This document shows positions 22,887-33,995 of a stretch of DNA of 64,000 nt, piece by piece. Below the pieces are notes generated by a model, which saw only the letters and a program-made list of their open reading frames with translations, was not told where the DNA came from and did not search any database. The first letter of the stretch is position 1. Every line of letters begins with the position of its first letter. The position numbers and the translations under genes were made by a program. This DNA comes from Orychophragmus violaceus (Eukaryota; Streptophyta; Magnoliopsida; Brassicales; Brassicaceae), in NCBI GenBank assembly GCA_030180135.1, contig CM058233.1, forward strand, positions 24,275,615 through 24,339,614. Direction: 5' to 3'.

Positions 22887-25800
22887 TTACACAATATGAG
22901 AATCATTCTCAACAACAGGCTCAATCCATCTAGGCAGAATAGAATACAAGTTGGAAACATTGTTATCCAAAGATATAGCTTCCTTTGCAATTCTGTCTGC
23001 TGCTTTATTACTCTCTCTTCCATTGAAAAGTACCAAGCATTCCCCCATCGAAGTCATCATCCGTTGACAGTCTTGAATCCATGAGTTCAGTACAGGCCAT
23101 TGCTCTCTGTCTTGGAAGGCTTTAACCACGCATTGAGAATCAGATTCAAATATTATCTTCCTGTAGTTAAAACGTTTGACGCACCAGATAGCCCATCTAA
23201 GTGCTTCTGCCTCTGCTTCTAAAGGGGATCTCAGGCTTGGCACTTTCCTAGCTCCCATCCACAATGCATGACCACTACTATCTCGGAGGATCCACCCCAG
23301 TCCACTATTCTCTTCTTGCTTGATCCAAGCAGCATCCACATTACATTTTACCCAGTCATGTGGTGGAGGGGACCAGATCCTGTTAGCCGAGTTTTGGTGG
23401 TGAGCATTCCTCTTTGCTTTTTCCTCGTCGGATCTCCCTCTCCATTCCTCCATGTCCTCTAGTGCTTTGGCTAGCGTTTCCTGAGCATTGTATTCCTTGT
23501 CTTTGATCATGTATTCATTTCTAGACTTCCATAAACGCCACATAATCCACTGTCCAATTTTTCCAACATCTTTCTCGTACGGGTGTTTGGGAGTAGTAGT
23601 CATTACTCTATAGAAGTTTTCTTTGAAAGAAGTTCCCATTTCACCATGTTCCGGAGCAGGGATTGGAGACAATGCCCACACTAACCTTGCAAAAGGACAT
23701 TGGAACAGAAGATGGTTGATCGTTTCAGCCTTGTCTTGACAACGACCGCAACTATCATCTTTAGTCAGATGATGAAAGTGAAGCCTCTCTGCCACCGGAA
23801 GACAATCAGTCATACATTTCCAAAGGAAGTGTTGTATTTTGGGACAAGTATCCGCCTCCCACAGGAGGTTATAGAGGGGCTCGAGATTTGGTTTGTTAAC
23901 TTCATCGTCGGTACCAGCCTTCCTGATTCTATTCATAACAACCCAGTAGCCCGACTTAACTGTATACTGCCCATTATTAGTAAAGTCCCAGCTGTAGTTG
24001 TCTTTGCAGTCCTTTCCTCCCGGCCTTATCTTCTCTATTCTTCTCAAATCCTGCAAGTCCATCACTCTTGAAAGGATCTCTGTGTTCCACTCTCTTCCAT
24101 CTTCCGATAATAATTCACTTACAGTGGACATAGAGGATACCACATTTTGCAGATGGTGATTGACCACACGTGTTTGGCGGACTGGCTTGGCTGGGTTGGA
24201 GTCGAGCCATTGATCCTCCCAAATTGAGGTATCACATCCGTTTCCTATCGTGGCTCTGGCTCCAAGTTTGATCAAGTTCTGAGCCTGATGTAAGCTTCTC
24301 CATGCAAAGGATGGACGGGATCCTAGCTCAGCAGTGAGAGGGTTAGCCTTTTGAAAGTATCTGGCCTTGAAAACCTTAGCTAGCAGCGTGTGTTTTTGAG
24401 TTAGTAATCTCCATAGCTGCTTTCCAAGTAGTGCCAGATTCATAGCTTCAATATCCTTGAAACCAATTCCACCCTCACTCTTAGGTTTGCTTAACTTTTC
24501 CCAAGCTTTCCAATGCACTCCCCTTTTTTCACTAGTATTTCTCCACCAAAAATCTGCAATGACTGCTTCAATCTGTTTACATAAGGTCTTTGGGAGCATA
24601 AAACAGGACATCGGATATGTCGGTATAGCCATTGCCACTGCTTTTATTAACACCTCCTTTCCTCCTTGTGACAGGAACCTATTTTGCCATCCATTCACCT
24701 TCGACTGCATTCTTTCTTTCACATATTTCAACACCGAGATTTTGGCACCCCCAAAAGCTTCTGGAAGACCTAGATATAATCCTTCTCCTCCTACTTTTTC
24801 AATGCCCATCTTAGACTTGATAGCTTCTCTTCTGTTCTGATCCATGTTCTTCCCAAAATAGAGGCTGGACTTTTGATAGTTTATTCTTTGGCCCGAGACC
24901 AAACAATATTTCTCTAGCAACCTAACCAGATTATTCAGCTCCTCCTCACTCCCTCTGCAGTAGAACATGCTGTCATCCGCGAATAAAAGATGAGATACTG
25001 CTGGTGCTTTCCTTGCAACCTTTAAGCCCGTTATTCGCTTGACATGTTCTGCTTTCATCAACATCCTTGCCAATATCTCAGTACATAACACAAAGAGATA
25101 GGGGGATAGTGGGTCCCCCTGTCTGATACCTCGTGATGGCTCAATCTTTCCATAAGGCTGTCCATTGATTAGGACCTGATAAGTCACAGATGAGACACAG
25201 CTCATAATGATATCAACCCAGTGATCAGCAAACCCCAACATCCTTAGCGCAGAATCAAGAAACCTCCATTCAACTCTGTCAAACGCTTTAGATAAATCAG
25301 TTTTGATAGCTACAAACTCCTCAGAGCATTTATTATTAGATTTAAGTGCATGCAACAACTCATGAGCTATTAAGATGTTGTCCGTAATCAGGCGACCCTT
25401 GATGAAGGCAGCCTGCGTCTCTGAGATTAGATGAGGTAAGACCTTCCTGAGTCTCTTAGCCAGTACTTTTGCCAGGACTTTATAAACCACATTACTTAGA
25501 CTTATTGGCCTAAATTCAGACATGCTGATGGCTCCCATCTTCTTTGGTATGAGGCATATATTTGTTCTGTTGATCTCCCCATCAACCTTGGCATTGGAGA
25601 AGGCTTCCATAACCAGCTTTACCAAATCATCCCCAACCTGATTCCAGAATTGATGGAAGAAGTGGGCGTTCATTCCATCAGGTCCAGGTGTCTTGTGTGG
25701 ATTTATATCAAAAACTGCCTCCCTCACTTCCTCTTTCGTCACTGGCTTGAGAAGGATCCTGTTTTGTTCCTCAGTCACTCTCGGCATTGAATCCATGAAG

Positions 25801-27029
25801 ACATCTTCAGTGTTAAGAGATATACCAATATCTTCGGAGGCATACATCTTCTTAAAATAAGCTTCAGCAACTTTTCCACAGTCTGCTTCCGAGAACCATT
25901 CACGACCATCTTCATCCTTGATGCTTCTCACTCTGTTCTGAGCCCTTCTAGACTTAGTCATTGCGTGATATACCTTTGTGTTTCTATCCCCGTTCCACAG
26001 CCATGAGTTTCTGCTCTTGATTTTCCAGAATTCCTCTTCATTTCTATATTCCTGTTGCAGCTCCGTCTTTAGTCTTTTTAACTCTAGGAAGTCCACAGTT
26101 GAGCCTCTAGTCATGCTATCAATCTTGTGATGGATTTCCTGAATTCTAATAGCTGAGTTGGGACGGTTCCTTCTTTTCCATCCAGAGATGGCTTTTCTGC
26201 AGTCTTGGATCTTTTGCATTATACTACCCTGACCCTCCTCTTTAGAACTCCAAGCTCCGATCACAGCTTCTTTGAAACCTTCTCTTCTGAAGAGGCGGTG
26301 ATCATACTTGAAATTGTTCATCCTTCTCCATTCCTCTCCCAGCAGACAGTTCATAATGGGGCTATGATCAGAGCTTACTTTCTGGAGATAAACTGCATTT
26401 GCTTGAGGGAACATATTCAACCAATCCTGGTTTGCCACTGTTCTATCAAGTCTACACTGAACTAGCTCCTCACTTCTTATCCCATACCACGAGAATTGAT
26501 AGCCGGTATGTCTTATTTCCCAGAGCCCACATCCACTAAGCATCAGCCTGAAATCCTCACACTCTTCCTTCTTTCTTTCCACTCCACCTACTTTTTCACT
26601 AGGGTCTACAATCTCGTTAAAATCACCTGATAACATCCAGGGACCCTTTCTATCAGCTCCTATTCTGGAAAGTCTCTCCCACACTCTTCTTCTGAGCTTT
26701 TTCCTCGGATCACCATAGACTCCTGTGAAGAAGAATGTTTTATCTTCCCAACTAATCTGCACATCAATCAATCTTGAGTCAGAGAATAGTACTTTCACCG
26801 AACATGACTCCTTCCACATCAACGCTAGTCCTCCTGATCTTCCTACTGGTTCCACAGAGTGAAGATCATAGAACCCCAGTTGACTAGTAACATTTTCCAG
26901 ACACTTTCTTCCATTTTTGGTCTCAGAGAGGAACATTATCTCTGGGTTGTACCGACCTCGTACTTCCCTTAAATGGCGAACTGTCGGGTTGTTCCCCACA
27001 CCCTGACAGTTCCAACACATTATTCTCAT
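22887..27029 (-). CDS. LINE ORF2: endonuclease, reverse transcriptase, RNase H
   Basis: Uninterrupted 1380-codon ORF from MRIMCWNCQGVGNN to WIEPVVENDSHIV. An N-terminal APE-type endonuclease (roughly 1-230) shows WNCQG, SETKN, LSGDFNEIVDP and SSDHSPIM. The reverse transcriptase (roughly 450-800) has TDLSKAFDRVEWRF, RGIRQGDPLSPYLFVLC and the catalytic FADDSMFY. A zinc-binding region (around 1090-1160: LLWEADTCPKIQHFLWK, CGRC, HLLFQCPFA) is followed by RNase H (about 1235-1360) with CNVDAAW, EAEAEALRW, FESDSQ and AADRIAKEA. All expected catalytic acids are present. The protein nicks the target and copies LINE RNA there. It is probably still coding-competent, but the 5' inversion separates it from its promoter. 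Confidence 0.95.
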   Translation of the reverse strand: MRIMCWNCQGVGNNPTVRHLREVRGRYNPEIMFLSETKNGRKCLENVTSQLGFYDLHSVEPVGRSGGLALMWKESCSVKVLFSDSRLIDVQISWEDKTFFFTGVYGDPRKKLRRRVWERLSRIGADRKGPWMLSGDFNEIVDPSEKVGGVERKKEECEDFRLMLSGCGLWEIRHTGYQFSWYGIRSEELVQCRLDRTVANQDWLNMFPQANAVYLQKVSSDHSPIMNCLLGEEWRRMNNFKYDHRLFRREGFKEAVIGAWSSKEEGQGSIMQKIQDCRKAISGWKRRNRPNSAIRIQEIHHKIDSMTRGSTVDFLELKRLKTELQQEYRNEEEFWKIKSRNSWLWNGDRNTKVYHAMTKSRRAQNRVRSIKDEDGREWFSEADCGKVAEAYFKKMYASEDIGISLNTEDVFMDSMPRVTEEQNRILLKPVTKEEVREAVFDINPHKTPGPDGMNAHFFHQFWNQVGDDLVKLVMEAFSNAKVDGEINRTNICLIPKKMGAISMSEFRPISLSNVVYKVLAKVLAKRLRKVLPHLISETQAAFIKGRLITDNILIAHELLHALKSNNKCSEEFVAIKTDLSKAFDRVEWRFLDSALRMLGFADHWVDIIMSCVSSVTYQVLINGQPYGKIEPSRGIRQGDPLSPYLFVLCTEILARMLMKAEHVKRITGLKVARKAPAVSHLLFADDSMFYCRGSEEELNNLVRLLEKYCLVSGQRINYQKSSLYFGKNMDQNRREAIKSKMGIEKVGGEGLYLGLPEAFGGAKISVLKYVKERMQSKVNGWQNRFLSQGGKEVLIKAVAMAIPTYPMSCFMLPKTLCKQIEAVIADFWWRNTSEKRGVHWKAWEKLSKPKSEGGIGFKDIEAMNLALLGKQLWRLLTQKHTLLAKVFKARYFQKANPLTAELGSRPSFAWRSLHQAQNLIKLGARATIGNGCDTSIWEDQWLDSNPAKPVRQTRVVNHHLQNVVSSMSTVSELLSEDGREWNTEILSRVMDLQDLRRIEKIRPGGKDCKDNYSWDFTNNGQYTVKSGYWVVMNRIRKAGTDDEVNKPNLEPLYNLLWEADTCPKIQHFLWKCMTDCLPVAERLHFHHLTKDDSCGRCQDKAETINHLLFQCPFARLVWALSPIPAPEHGEMGTSFKENFYRVMTTTPKHPYEKDVGKIGQWIMWRLWKSRNEYMIKDKEYNAQETLAKALEDMEEWRGRSDEEKAKRNAHHQNSANRIWSPPPHDWVKCNVDAAWIKQEENSGLGWILRDSSGHALWMGARKVPSLRSPLEAEAEALRWAIWCVKRFNYRKIIFESDSQCVVKAFQDREQWPVLNSWIQDCQRMMTSMGECLVLFNGRESNKAADRIAKEAISLDNNVSNLYSILPRWIEPVVENDSHIV

Positions 27030-27783
27030 TGTGAATTCGAAGGGTTGGTATTACCCATCAACCCTTCTTTCACTGAGTATCCACTTTCATCAGCCTGGTT
27101 AGAGGCAAAATGATTTGGGACTTGTGCTGCTAAATGAGCAGAATGTATTTTCCCCCCGGATTGTTTAGAATCCGAGTTATGGGGACTTTGACCATCACGC
27201 TTTTCCCCCAATCTTGAGAAGACTGAAGGGGATTGGTGAACATTGACCTCCTCAGCCTTCCTCAATCTCTTAGCCTTCCTTTCCTCACTGGTGCTTAGTC
27301 TTCTCTTTTTCTGTATCAAGTTGTCTTGCTGACTAATCCTTGGAGATCCGCTATTGCTTCCCAGTCTTTCAAACACATCAGTTGTTCTGTTGGAGCCTTC
27401 TAGTTCATTATTCTTTCTTTTTTGGTCTGAGTTAGATCTCGGAGAGCTAAGTCTTTGGAATACTGACACCGTTTGAATATGGTTTTCCTCTTTCCCATGC
27501 CCGGAGTGGAAGGGTATAGAGTGGCTCCTCTCCTTACCATCTGATTTTGATGTTCTAAGAGATGATTGGACAGATTCTCCATGACTGTTTGAGCTTCCTC
27601 CTTCTCCATCCCTACGGGGAGCGGTAGTTTCCTTTTTCTTCCAAACCTGCTTCCTTTTTACTTCCTTTCCTTTGTCGACCTTCTTTGTCCTGGAAGTTCT
27701 TTCAGAAGGAGTAGTTTTTTTCTGCTCCTCACTTGAAGCCGGGCAGTGGGATGGTCTTCCAGTCAGTATTTGTATTGGATGGC
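27026..27783 (-). pseudogene. LINE copy 2 ORF1, C-terminal part
   Basis: Open minus-strand frame from about 27783 to 27029, joined directly to ORF2: the stop overlaps the ORF2 start ATG region. Lys/Arg/Ser-rich and low in structure (ERTSRTKKVDKGKEV, SVFQRLSSPRSNSDQ, VFERLGSNSGSPR, VFSRLGEKRDGQ). The repeated VF.RLG motif occurs three times. It is the tail of ORF1, separated from its N-terminal half by the inversion breakpoint near 27780. Confidence 0.75.
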
Positions 27784-27887
27784 GGCTAGGGTTTTCTCTC
27801 TAAGAATGCGAAAACAAAGGCGATCTCAGATCTGAAAAACTGATCCTCGCGTTTTCTCAATTCTATCGGTTCTAGTCGCCCAGTAGG

Positions 27888-28747
27888 TTGTTTCTAGCCT
27901 TTAGAGTATCGAGCTTTGGAAGGTCTGGTCTTCGATTGGAGCAGTTTCAGATGATGATTCGCTCCAAAAGGAAAAAGGAGTTGTCCTTCTTAGAAGAGCT
28001 CAAAGAACGGAATCTACTTGAAGAAGGGGAACCTGTAGATATACCAGATCTGGAAATCGAAGATCTTCTAGAGGAAAACTCTCTGAGTGCTATTGTCAGA
28101 GGTCTGAATCCGGCGGCTCATAAAATAGGAGGTCTGGTAAAAGCTCTTCCACCAATCTGGGGTCTGGAAGACAGAGTTAAGGGTAGAGGAGTGGGAGACA
28201 AAGATGTTCAGTTCATCTTTCAGTGCGAGAAAGATCTAAACTTTGTATTAACCAAAGGGCCATGGTTTGTTAACGGATGGATAGTTGCAGTTGATCGATG
28301 GACTCACAACCCAGGACCGCAGTACCTGAACCTGATCCCCTTCTGGATAAGAATCAGAGGTCTTCCAATTCACCTCCTCAAGAGACAAGCTGTGGAGAGT
28401 CTGATAGAGCCTCTGGGGAGAGTCGATGCTGTAGAACTTCACGCCAAAAACTCAGAATCCCTGGAATATGTCAGAGCTCATGCCTGGGTGAAAGCTGATG
28501 AACCTCTCCAGTTCAGAAAGCTAGCTAGGTTCAAAACAGGAGAGAAGGTTCAGACTGATCTGGAATATGAAAAACTCTTGAAGGCCTGCTTTCTTTGTAA
28601 GAGGCTAACTCATGATCAGAACGCTTGTCCATATCAAGTTCTACCGGAAGCTGAAAGGAAGGGCAAAGGTGAACAAGGAAGCTCCCAGGGTGCTGGATTC
28701 CCAAAATACATGGAGAAGGCCAAAGAAAAAAGAGTCTGGGGAAGGAA
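27888..28747 (+). pseudogene. LINE copy 2 ORF1, N-terminal part (inverted segment)
   Basis: Plus-strand frame with a DUF4283 domain (LPPIWGLEDRVKGRGVGDK, VQFIFQCEKDLNFVLTKGPW, IPFWIRIRGLPIHLL) and the knuckle CFLCKRLTHDQNACP (zf-CCHC_4 type). The likely start is MMIRSKRKKELSFLEEL (27951) or just upstream. The 5' leader is 27781-27887. The frame runs into the target duplication at 28748, so its last four codons are flanking DNA. In an intact LINE this would continue into the minus-strand piece at 27783. Confidence 0.8.
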
Positions 28748-28764
28748 ACAAAAGCCGATGTATT
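28748..28764. repeat. Target-site duplication of LINE copy 2 (right)
   Basis: Second copy of acaaaagccgatgtatt. AT-rich host DNA follows. Confidence 0.88.
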
Positions 28765-29278
28765 AACATCAGAAGATGCATTGTTTCTATTATATATATA
28801 TAATAATTTATCTTCTACTATCCTAAAATATTTAAAATAAAAAGGTAGTATTATATGCTAATTAAAACCTGTTAATTTCTTTGAATGTCATTCATTTAAT
28901 TTCTGTTGAATTTAATATTCTTTCCTCATCTGTCGTCATTTAAAGATAAGAGTTCCCATTAATGGTAACAATATCTAAGGATACCGTTGGTACATTTAAT
29001 AGTAGAATATATTTGCCAATCTTCTTCTTATGAATATTACATCAACCTCAAAATCTTTTTTTATATTAAAATCAAACCGATTTTGAGATCGAGATCAGAA
29101 AGGTTACATGACTTTAGATTTGAATACAATCCAGCGAGACAAAAATCTACTAAGAGCGCATTATATATAACATCGACAGAGAAACCCGAAGAAAGTGGAG
29201 ATGGGAAGAAGACCGGATAAGCTTAACGCCTCTCGCTTCGGAGGAGAGAGGCCGGAGAACCACCGTCAATATCACCCT
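28765..29278. other. AT-rich spacer before the long-LTR element
   Basis: Includes (AT)n at 28790-28804. Near 29195 a short coding-like stretch (MGRRPDKLNASRFGGERP on plus) is cut by the LTR at 29279. It could be the first exon of a disrupted gene, but nothing identifies it. Confidence 0.35.
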
Positions 29279-30550
29279 TGTAACGCTCCTTTTCCGTTTT
29301 CCGCTGACCGACGAGCTGACCGGCCAACAATCAAACAAGAACATGACCGATCGAACCCGAACAGTCATACAAGAAGAGTTTGTCACAATACAAAAGCCAG
29401 AAACAGTCCGGTTTGAGTCAAAGGCTCGAACCAAACCATCTTTGACTCCGTTTACCTCGTTTCCATGATACGAGGCTTTTCAACCTGTACCGCTTCCACG
29501 AGTTGTGTACGGTTCGGACTAAATCGTATATCAGAGAATTATTCTGTTTTTATTACTTTAAAAAATATAAATCTTATTCATAATAATATACGGACAATTA
29601 CAAAACATTTAACGGGATCCCAACAAAATCCAAAACCTAAAATAAGTCAAAATGCGTAACAACCTATACCCAATGCCAACCCGAGACTACTCCTAGTGTC
29701 CTACGCGTCCACCGAGTTATGCCAAACCTAAAAGACACAAAAGAGTCTAATGAGCAATCTAAGATTACCCAGTGAGACGGCTCCCAACTAAAGTCTGCTA
29801 ACAATCTAATAATCCCGCCCAAACCCAAAATAACAATCAAGAATAATAGCTGATCACGTGCTACCAAGACATGATGAGCTCCACAACACACAAGCATAAA
29901 AACGCATATCATCAACGAAGGAAATCGAGACCACTGCGGCACATGCCCTCGATTAGACTCGATCTACACTAAACGCATCTCTAACGCAATCTCCACACCA
30001 TGGGCTCCAAACGCGAACTCGGTAACTTCCACGGGAACACTTAGCTACCCCACGGTAACTAAAACCTCCCACGACTCCTAGAAGAAAACACGAAGTCCAA
30101 TGACTAGGACACCGTTCTCTGTCCATCGATACGCGGTGACTCGGGTTACCCCTAGATAACCAAAGCTTTCATGCAGTCCGGCCCTAGGACGCGACCCCGT
30201 ATTCTCCGGACCACACACCTACCGGCGTCACTCAGTAGGTTAATATCATAACCAGAATCACCACCCAAAGGTACGTGAACCGATCAAATAACTACCCGAG
30301 GATCCAATCGGGTCGGAAGTAATGGAACGCCATCTCTAGACTTGCGGGATCTAACGCACCCTATAGAGTCCTAATAACAGCAATGTAAACAAGCAGACTC
30401 ACTCGGACTCTATCATGCAATATGAACAAGTTCAAATAGAAATACCATCTCAATACTTAGTCTTTCTCGCAAGTCCTATTACCAACCTCCACATCACCCG
30501 ACCTTACCCAGACTTACCCGGTTCCGCACAAGAGTAAGTATCTACCAGTA

Positions 30551-30685
30551 CAATCTACTCGGCCCAACACCGAAGTAGATAAACAATCAAGTAATCAACA
30601 GTCTACTCGGCCCAACACCAAAGTAGATAAGCAATCAAGCAATCGACAGTCTATTCGGTCCCAACTTCCCGAAGTAGATACACAA
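30551..30685. repeat. Three tandem 48-bp units with inverted arms
   Basis: Units begin tctactcggcccaacacc, and each is closed by gaagtaga or aaagtaga, then aacaatcaag. The same array occurs in the other LTR at about 36362-36500. Confidence 0.7.
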
Positions 30686-31655
30686 TCACACAAACAACAC
30701 TACCCAACTAATTAATTAGGTTTAACAGTCTTTTCATCTTTTCTTAATTTATTCCGTCCGCTACCTCGGAATTAGTGGATTACTAATCCCATAGACGGTC
30801 CAGAAATCACACAACTTCTCTTACTTATCCCTTCCTAAGTATCTTTTAATAAGTCCTCGATCTGCCGTTTTAGAGTAAGTAAGTTTACTAACTCCTCGAC
30901 ATCTAATTATTCATTAACTTCTATTCATTACCTTTAACCCGACTAATTAATCCACCCCGTTATTATATTCTAAGTGTGTTATGTATTTTAACCGTATTTT
31001 AATCAACTCATAATTTCCCGTATATAGATTCCTTTAGATACGTTCTTAAATACTTATATATGCATATACGTCCTAGCATGTCGTTCTATATGTATGCATC
31101 ACCCAATCAAGCAATCAACGAACTATCAATCAATTAATGCAACACCCAATCAAGCAATCAACGAACTATCAACTATTACGGATATAAGCTAACTAGCATG
31201 CATCCCTTAACTTAACCATTTAAATAGTTAACCAAGTTATTAATCAACCTAGTCGTTCTAACCAATTTAATCAATCGGGTATGCAACCTAAACTATGGTT
31301 TATCAATTCCAGATCTATATGATTTTAACTAAATGCAACACACAATTTATCCGACCAACAGTGATATCATGACGACGGATGGATGGATTGACGGAACTCC
31401 GACACGAACCCGACGCTAACCCAAACCTTCCTCGAACCGTTGATTTGCGGTGAACCGAACTTGACCCGAGTGTAACCAATCTCGAACTTGCCGCTACTAA
31501 AGAACCTAACTCAGTTTATCCCTTTTATAAATAAAAGAAGTCCGGTTTATCGGGAAGATTATTACGTCGGAAAAATTCCTTTTCCGAAGAATATTCTCGA
31601 GAATATTCCGATGTAGTAATTTTCCTTTCCCCATCTTTCTTTTATTTATTTTCTT

Positions 31656-31746
<91 letters not shown>
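31656..31746. repeat. (CT)n microsatellite, about 90 bp
   Basis: Uninterrupted CT dinucleotides inside the left LTR. The corresponding tract in the right LTR is more than twice as long. Confidence 0.95.
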
Positions 31747-31751
<5 letters not shown>

Positions 31752-33495
31752 CTCCGGCTTCCCTCCTTCTTCTTCTCTTCTTCCTCCTTCCTCCGGCTTC
31801 TTCTTCTTCCTCTCCTTCCTCCGGCTTCTTCCTCCTCTCCCGGCTCCTCCTTCTTCTTCTCGCCTCCTTCTCCTTCTTCTTCCTCACTTCCTTCTCTTTT
31901 TTTTTTCTCTCTTATTACTCTTCTTTACTCTTTGTGAGTTTGGTATGAAGAAAATGGGAGGTGTGGAGGCCTCTTTTTATAGCAAAAGTGGAGTGATCTC
32001 CACCATCCATTTGTCTCCTTTCTTCTCCCATATTGTTCCACGTATTCTCACCAGGTGTAGGCCAGAAACACTTCATTTATCATCCACCTTACGCCTGTAG
32101 ATCCCATCTAGAAACCCCTTAGATTTGTGCCAACACATTTTTGTAGATTCATTAATTGCACCAAAAACACTACAAGGCCTCTTCTTTTCTCTTGCAATAT
32201 TTCATGTCCCAAGCCTACTAATGGGCTTGAATTAGGTCCACAATAACCTCATTTATCAGCTCTAATCAGCCTGAACCAATCCCAAGCTCCCTTGATTTTA
32301 TTTTGAATTTTTAGTCCTTAATTACCCATTAATGACTTAAAATTCATAACTTAATCTAGGGATCAATACTTGCTTAAGAATTTTAACCAAAGCTTCTAAA
32401 TTTTTTAATGGAGAAGTGATTAAAATTTCATAATTTTTGGAGCACATTTAGAGGCGTTTCCGTCTTTTTCTCGGTTTTGTCAGTTTCCATTTCCGACAGT
32501 TCGTTAAAAATATTTAGAACCCCGTAGCCTCTGAAATAAATCCTCTAAGCTTCTTTTTAAAATATTAAAATCCTTTAGAAGAATTTAGAAATTCGCTTCA
32601 ACTCAATCGGACACCCGTAGCTCCCGTTACGAATTTTACAAGTTTTGTCGGTTCTATCGGTTTCCTTTCCCGATAGTCCGAAAAAACTTGTTTAACGTCC
32701 GTTCTTGCCACTTCTTGTCTTCTAAATGTTTTCTTTACTTAAAATGAATAACATTTGGTCCGTCTTAGCTTCCGGCTCATATTTTGGTAAAATTACCAAA
32801 ATGCCCCTCATCTCTTGGAATTACAGAAATGCCCTTGTTGACTTTCCGATTGCCCGTTGACCAATTTTGTGAGACAGGGTATTACATTCTTCCCCACTTA
32901 CAGGAATTCGGTGCCCAAATTATCCGTTACTAACAAACTTCGAATCGGAATTTGAATCATGTAAGTTTCCATCTTAGTATCCAATCCAACTATGCTCTGC
33001 TGCTTATACTCTGCTCCCAAACCAAGCTCGTACTCCCGATGCTTACTGACTTCCGAACCACTGGTTTGCACAAAACTTCTCTACACTGATCTTCACCCTG
33101 ATTGCACATTCATTGATCTTGACTGCATGGCTCCACCCTGAGTCTTGTTTCCATCTGCGCCATATGATAATGCTTGAATTCTGAATCAACTGCAACTACA
33201 CTCTCGATGCTCAACTAATTCTTGAAACATGGTTTTGCTCCAACTCTTATAACACTGACATCTTAAATTTCCCACGCTAAATGGCTTGACTCTCGATCAA
33301 TCCTGACTTCTCCATTTGATTGCACCATAGGTTCTATCTCTGATTCCCAAATCCACCAATTCTGACTGAATTGCTATACTCGGCTTCATGAATTCATCTG
33401 CGCCGACCAATAGTCCAGGCTTCCCAACTTTGTCTTGACTTCCCCTATCACGCAATAGTAACTCGTCCTTCATTTCCGTCGCTTAACTTTTCTCC

Positions 33496-33995
33496 NNNNN
33501 NNNNNNNNNNNNNNNNNNNNNNNNNNNNNNNNNNNNNNNNNNNNNNNNNNNNNNNNNNNNNNNNNNNNNNNNNNNNNNNNNNNNNNNNNNNNNNNNNNNN
33601 NNNNNNNNNNNNNNNNNNNNNNNNNNNNNNNNNNNNNNNNNNNNNNNNNNNNNNNNNNNNNNNNNNNNNNNNNNNNNNNNNNNNNNNNNNNNNNNNNNNN
33701 NNNNNNNNNNNNNNNNNNNNNNNNNNNNNNNNNNNNNNNNNNNNNNNNNNNNNNNNNNNNNNNNNNNNNNNNNNNNNNNNNNNNNNNNNNNNNNNNNNNN
33801 NNNNNNNNNNNNNNNNNNNNNNNNNNNNNNNNNNNNNNNNNNNNNNNNNNNNNNNNNNNNNNNNNNNNNNNNNNNNNNNNNNNNNNNNNNNNNNNNNNNN
33901 NNNNNNNNNNNNNNNNNNNNNNNNNNNNNNNNNNNNNNNNNNNNNNNNNNNNNNNNNNNNNNNNNNNNNNNNNNNNNNNNNNNNNNNNNNNNNNN
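33496..33995. other. Assembly gap, 500 N
   Basis: Exactly 500 N, probably a placeholder of unknown true size, in the interior of the LARD-like element. Confidence 0.99.

Larger units (their letters stand above)
22836..28747 (-). mobile_element. LINE (L1-type), copy 2, with inverted 5' part
   Basis: Flanked by a 17-bp direct repeat acaaaagccgatgtatt (22819-22835 and 28748-28764). The 3' end, at left, has a poly-A tail (poly-T on plus, up to 22851). From 22852 to about 27780 the element reads on minus (ORF2 and the end of ORF1). From about 27781 to 28747 it reads on plus (5' UTR and the first part of ORF1). This is the signature of twin-primed LINE integration: one insertion with one target duplication and its 5' segment inverted. 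Confidence 0.9.
29279..32886 (-). repeat. 3' LTR of LARD-like element (3608 bp)
   Basis: Complete: TGTAACGCTCC to GGTATTACA. Contains three tandem units of about 48 bp at 30551-30685, each with TCTACT(C)GG..CGAAGTAGA inverted arms, a 29-bp duplicated block near 31095-31170, a (CT)n microsatellite at 31656-31746 and a CT/TTC-rich tract to 31900. ORFs across the microsatellite are compositional artefacts. Confidence 0.85.

Noticed and set aside
22896..26465. Many plus-strand ORFs of 60-130 codons across LINE ORF2
   Set aside because: They are shadows of the 1380-codon minus-strand ORF2 with no domain similarity.
29195..29278. First exon of a host gene at the left edge of the LARD-like element
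   Set aside because: A short Arg-rich frame without similarity, splice site or continuation on the far side of the element.
31642..31887. Arg/Glu- or Ser/Leu-repeat proteins at 31642-32100 and 38774-39288
   Set aside because: They are translations of (CT)n and (GA)n microsatellites; a dinucleotide repeat has no stops in several frames.
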